Assembly (NCBI RefSeq): GCF_003143935.1
Contig: NZ_QFRX01000001.1
Coordinates: forward strand, 2,785,330-2,849,329
Source: Streptomyces sp. Act143
Lineage (GTDB): Bacteria; Actinomycetota; Actinomycetes; Streptomycetales; Streptomycetaceae
DNA length: 64,000 nt
Direction of reading: 5' to 3'
Within the stretch, counting starts at the first letter, position 1. Each line of letters opens with the position of its first letter. A program made the translations under genes and the position numbers. The notes beneath the pieces were generated by a model. That model worked only from the letters and a program-made list of their open reading frames with translations, searched no databases and was not told the DNA's origin. Shown here piece by piece: positions 63,942-64,000 of the stretch.

Positions 63942-64000
63942 GCGGCTTCGCCCTCTCGCACCTGGACGCGCTGGAGTCCGAGGCGGTGCACATCTTCCGT
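63938..64000 (+). CDS. cysD: Sulfate adenylyltransferase subunit 2, first 21 codons (cut by window edge)
   Basis: The frame MSGFALSHLDALESEAVHIFR continues past the last base. HLDALESEAVHI(F/I)RE is the standard N-terminus of CysD, which with the GTPase CysN makes APS from sulfate and ATP. The start overlaps the cysC stop, so the genes are translationally coupled. Confidence 0.9.
   Translation, partial: MSGFALSHLDALESEAVHIFR

Overview
The window reads as a chromosome segment of a Streptomyces or close relative. G+C is very high, third codon positions are almost all G or C, and GTG starts and 4-base ATGA/GTGA gene overlaps are common. Gene content and order (a MurA paralogue, aconitase, NgcEFG-type transporter, ROK regulator, XylFGH-type transporter, dxs, APC permease) match what I remember of the S. 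coelicolor SCO5998-SCO6014 neighbourhood, read here in reverse. That synteny is from memory and was not searched.

Region by region. 1-2660: a RiPP cassette on the minus strand, with a short FxSxx-type precursor, a radical SAM/SPASM maturase with a degenerate C-terminal extension, and an AAC(3)-family acetyltransferase cut by the window edge. 2916-6499: APC permease and dxs. 6716-15086: two sugar ABC systems (XylFGH-like and NgcEFG-like) flanking a ROK regulator of Rok7B7 type. 15457-21176: a secreted multidomain GH92 enzyme and a GH67 alpha-glucuronidase. 21173-25619: a three-gene cassette with an unknown protein, a MoxR-type AAA ATPase and an HExxH metallopeptidase-like vWA protein. 25606-38443: hemicellulose and cellulose genes, namely a translationally coupled operon (two permeases, binding protein, GH39, DUF624, GH42), a CE7 acetyl esterase, a second GH92 and an AA10 LPMO.

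38726-42419: a broken Uma2 gene, an HD-domain gene, a 4 x 45-bp tandem repeat and a two-component system. 42560-48072: aconitase, two small unknowns and a MurA paralogue with an N-terminal helix-turn-helix. 48185-51937: a decayed cell-wall amidase gene, a frame-broken small gene, and an 825-residue secreted cutinase / NlpC-P60 / 4 x SH3-like fusion. 52217-57882: a complete-looking operon for 4-hydroxyproline catabolism up to alpha-ketoglutarate semialdehyde, with its GntR regulator. 58283-63241: small secreted and unknown genes, then an aryl-CoA ligase / acyl-CoA dehydrogenase / RidA / PaaX group. 63390-64000: cysC and the start of cysD.

How the parts work together. The centre of the window is a plant-polysaccharide locus: oxidative cellulose cleavage, xylan side-chain removal (acetyl and glucuronyl), xylosidase, galactosidase, two mannosidase-type enzymes, and four sets of sugar uptake genes. 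Short palindromes tie parts together: the same 12-bp GACAACGTTGTC lies before both GH92 genes, CGAAACTTTCG lies between the GH39 operon and the esterase, and a CebR-type TGGGAGCGCTCCCA lies before the LPMO. A separate motif, TGTGACATAGYACTG or a close variant, occurs three times in the hydroxyproline cluster. The most unusual single gene is the cutinase/NlpC-P60 fusion, which looks like a one-chain counterpart of phage LysA plus LysB.
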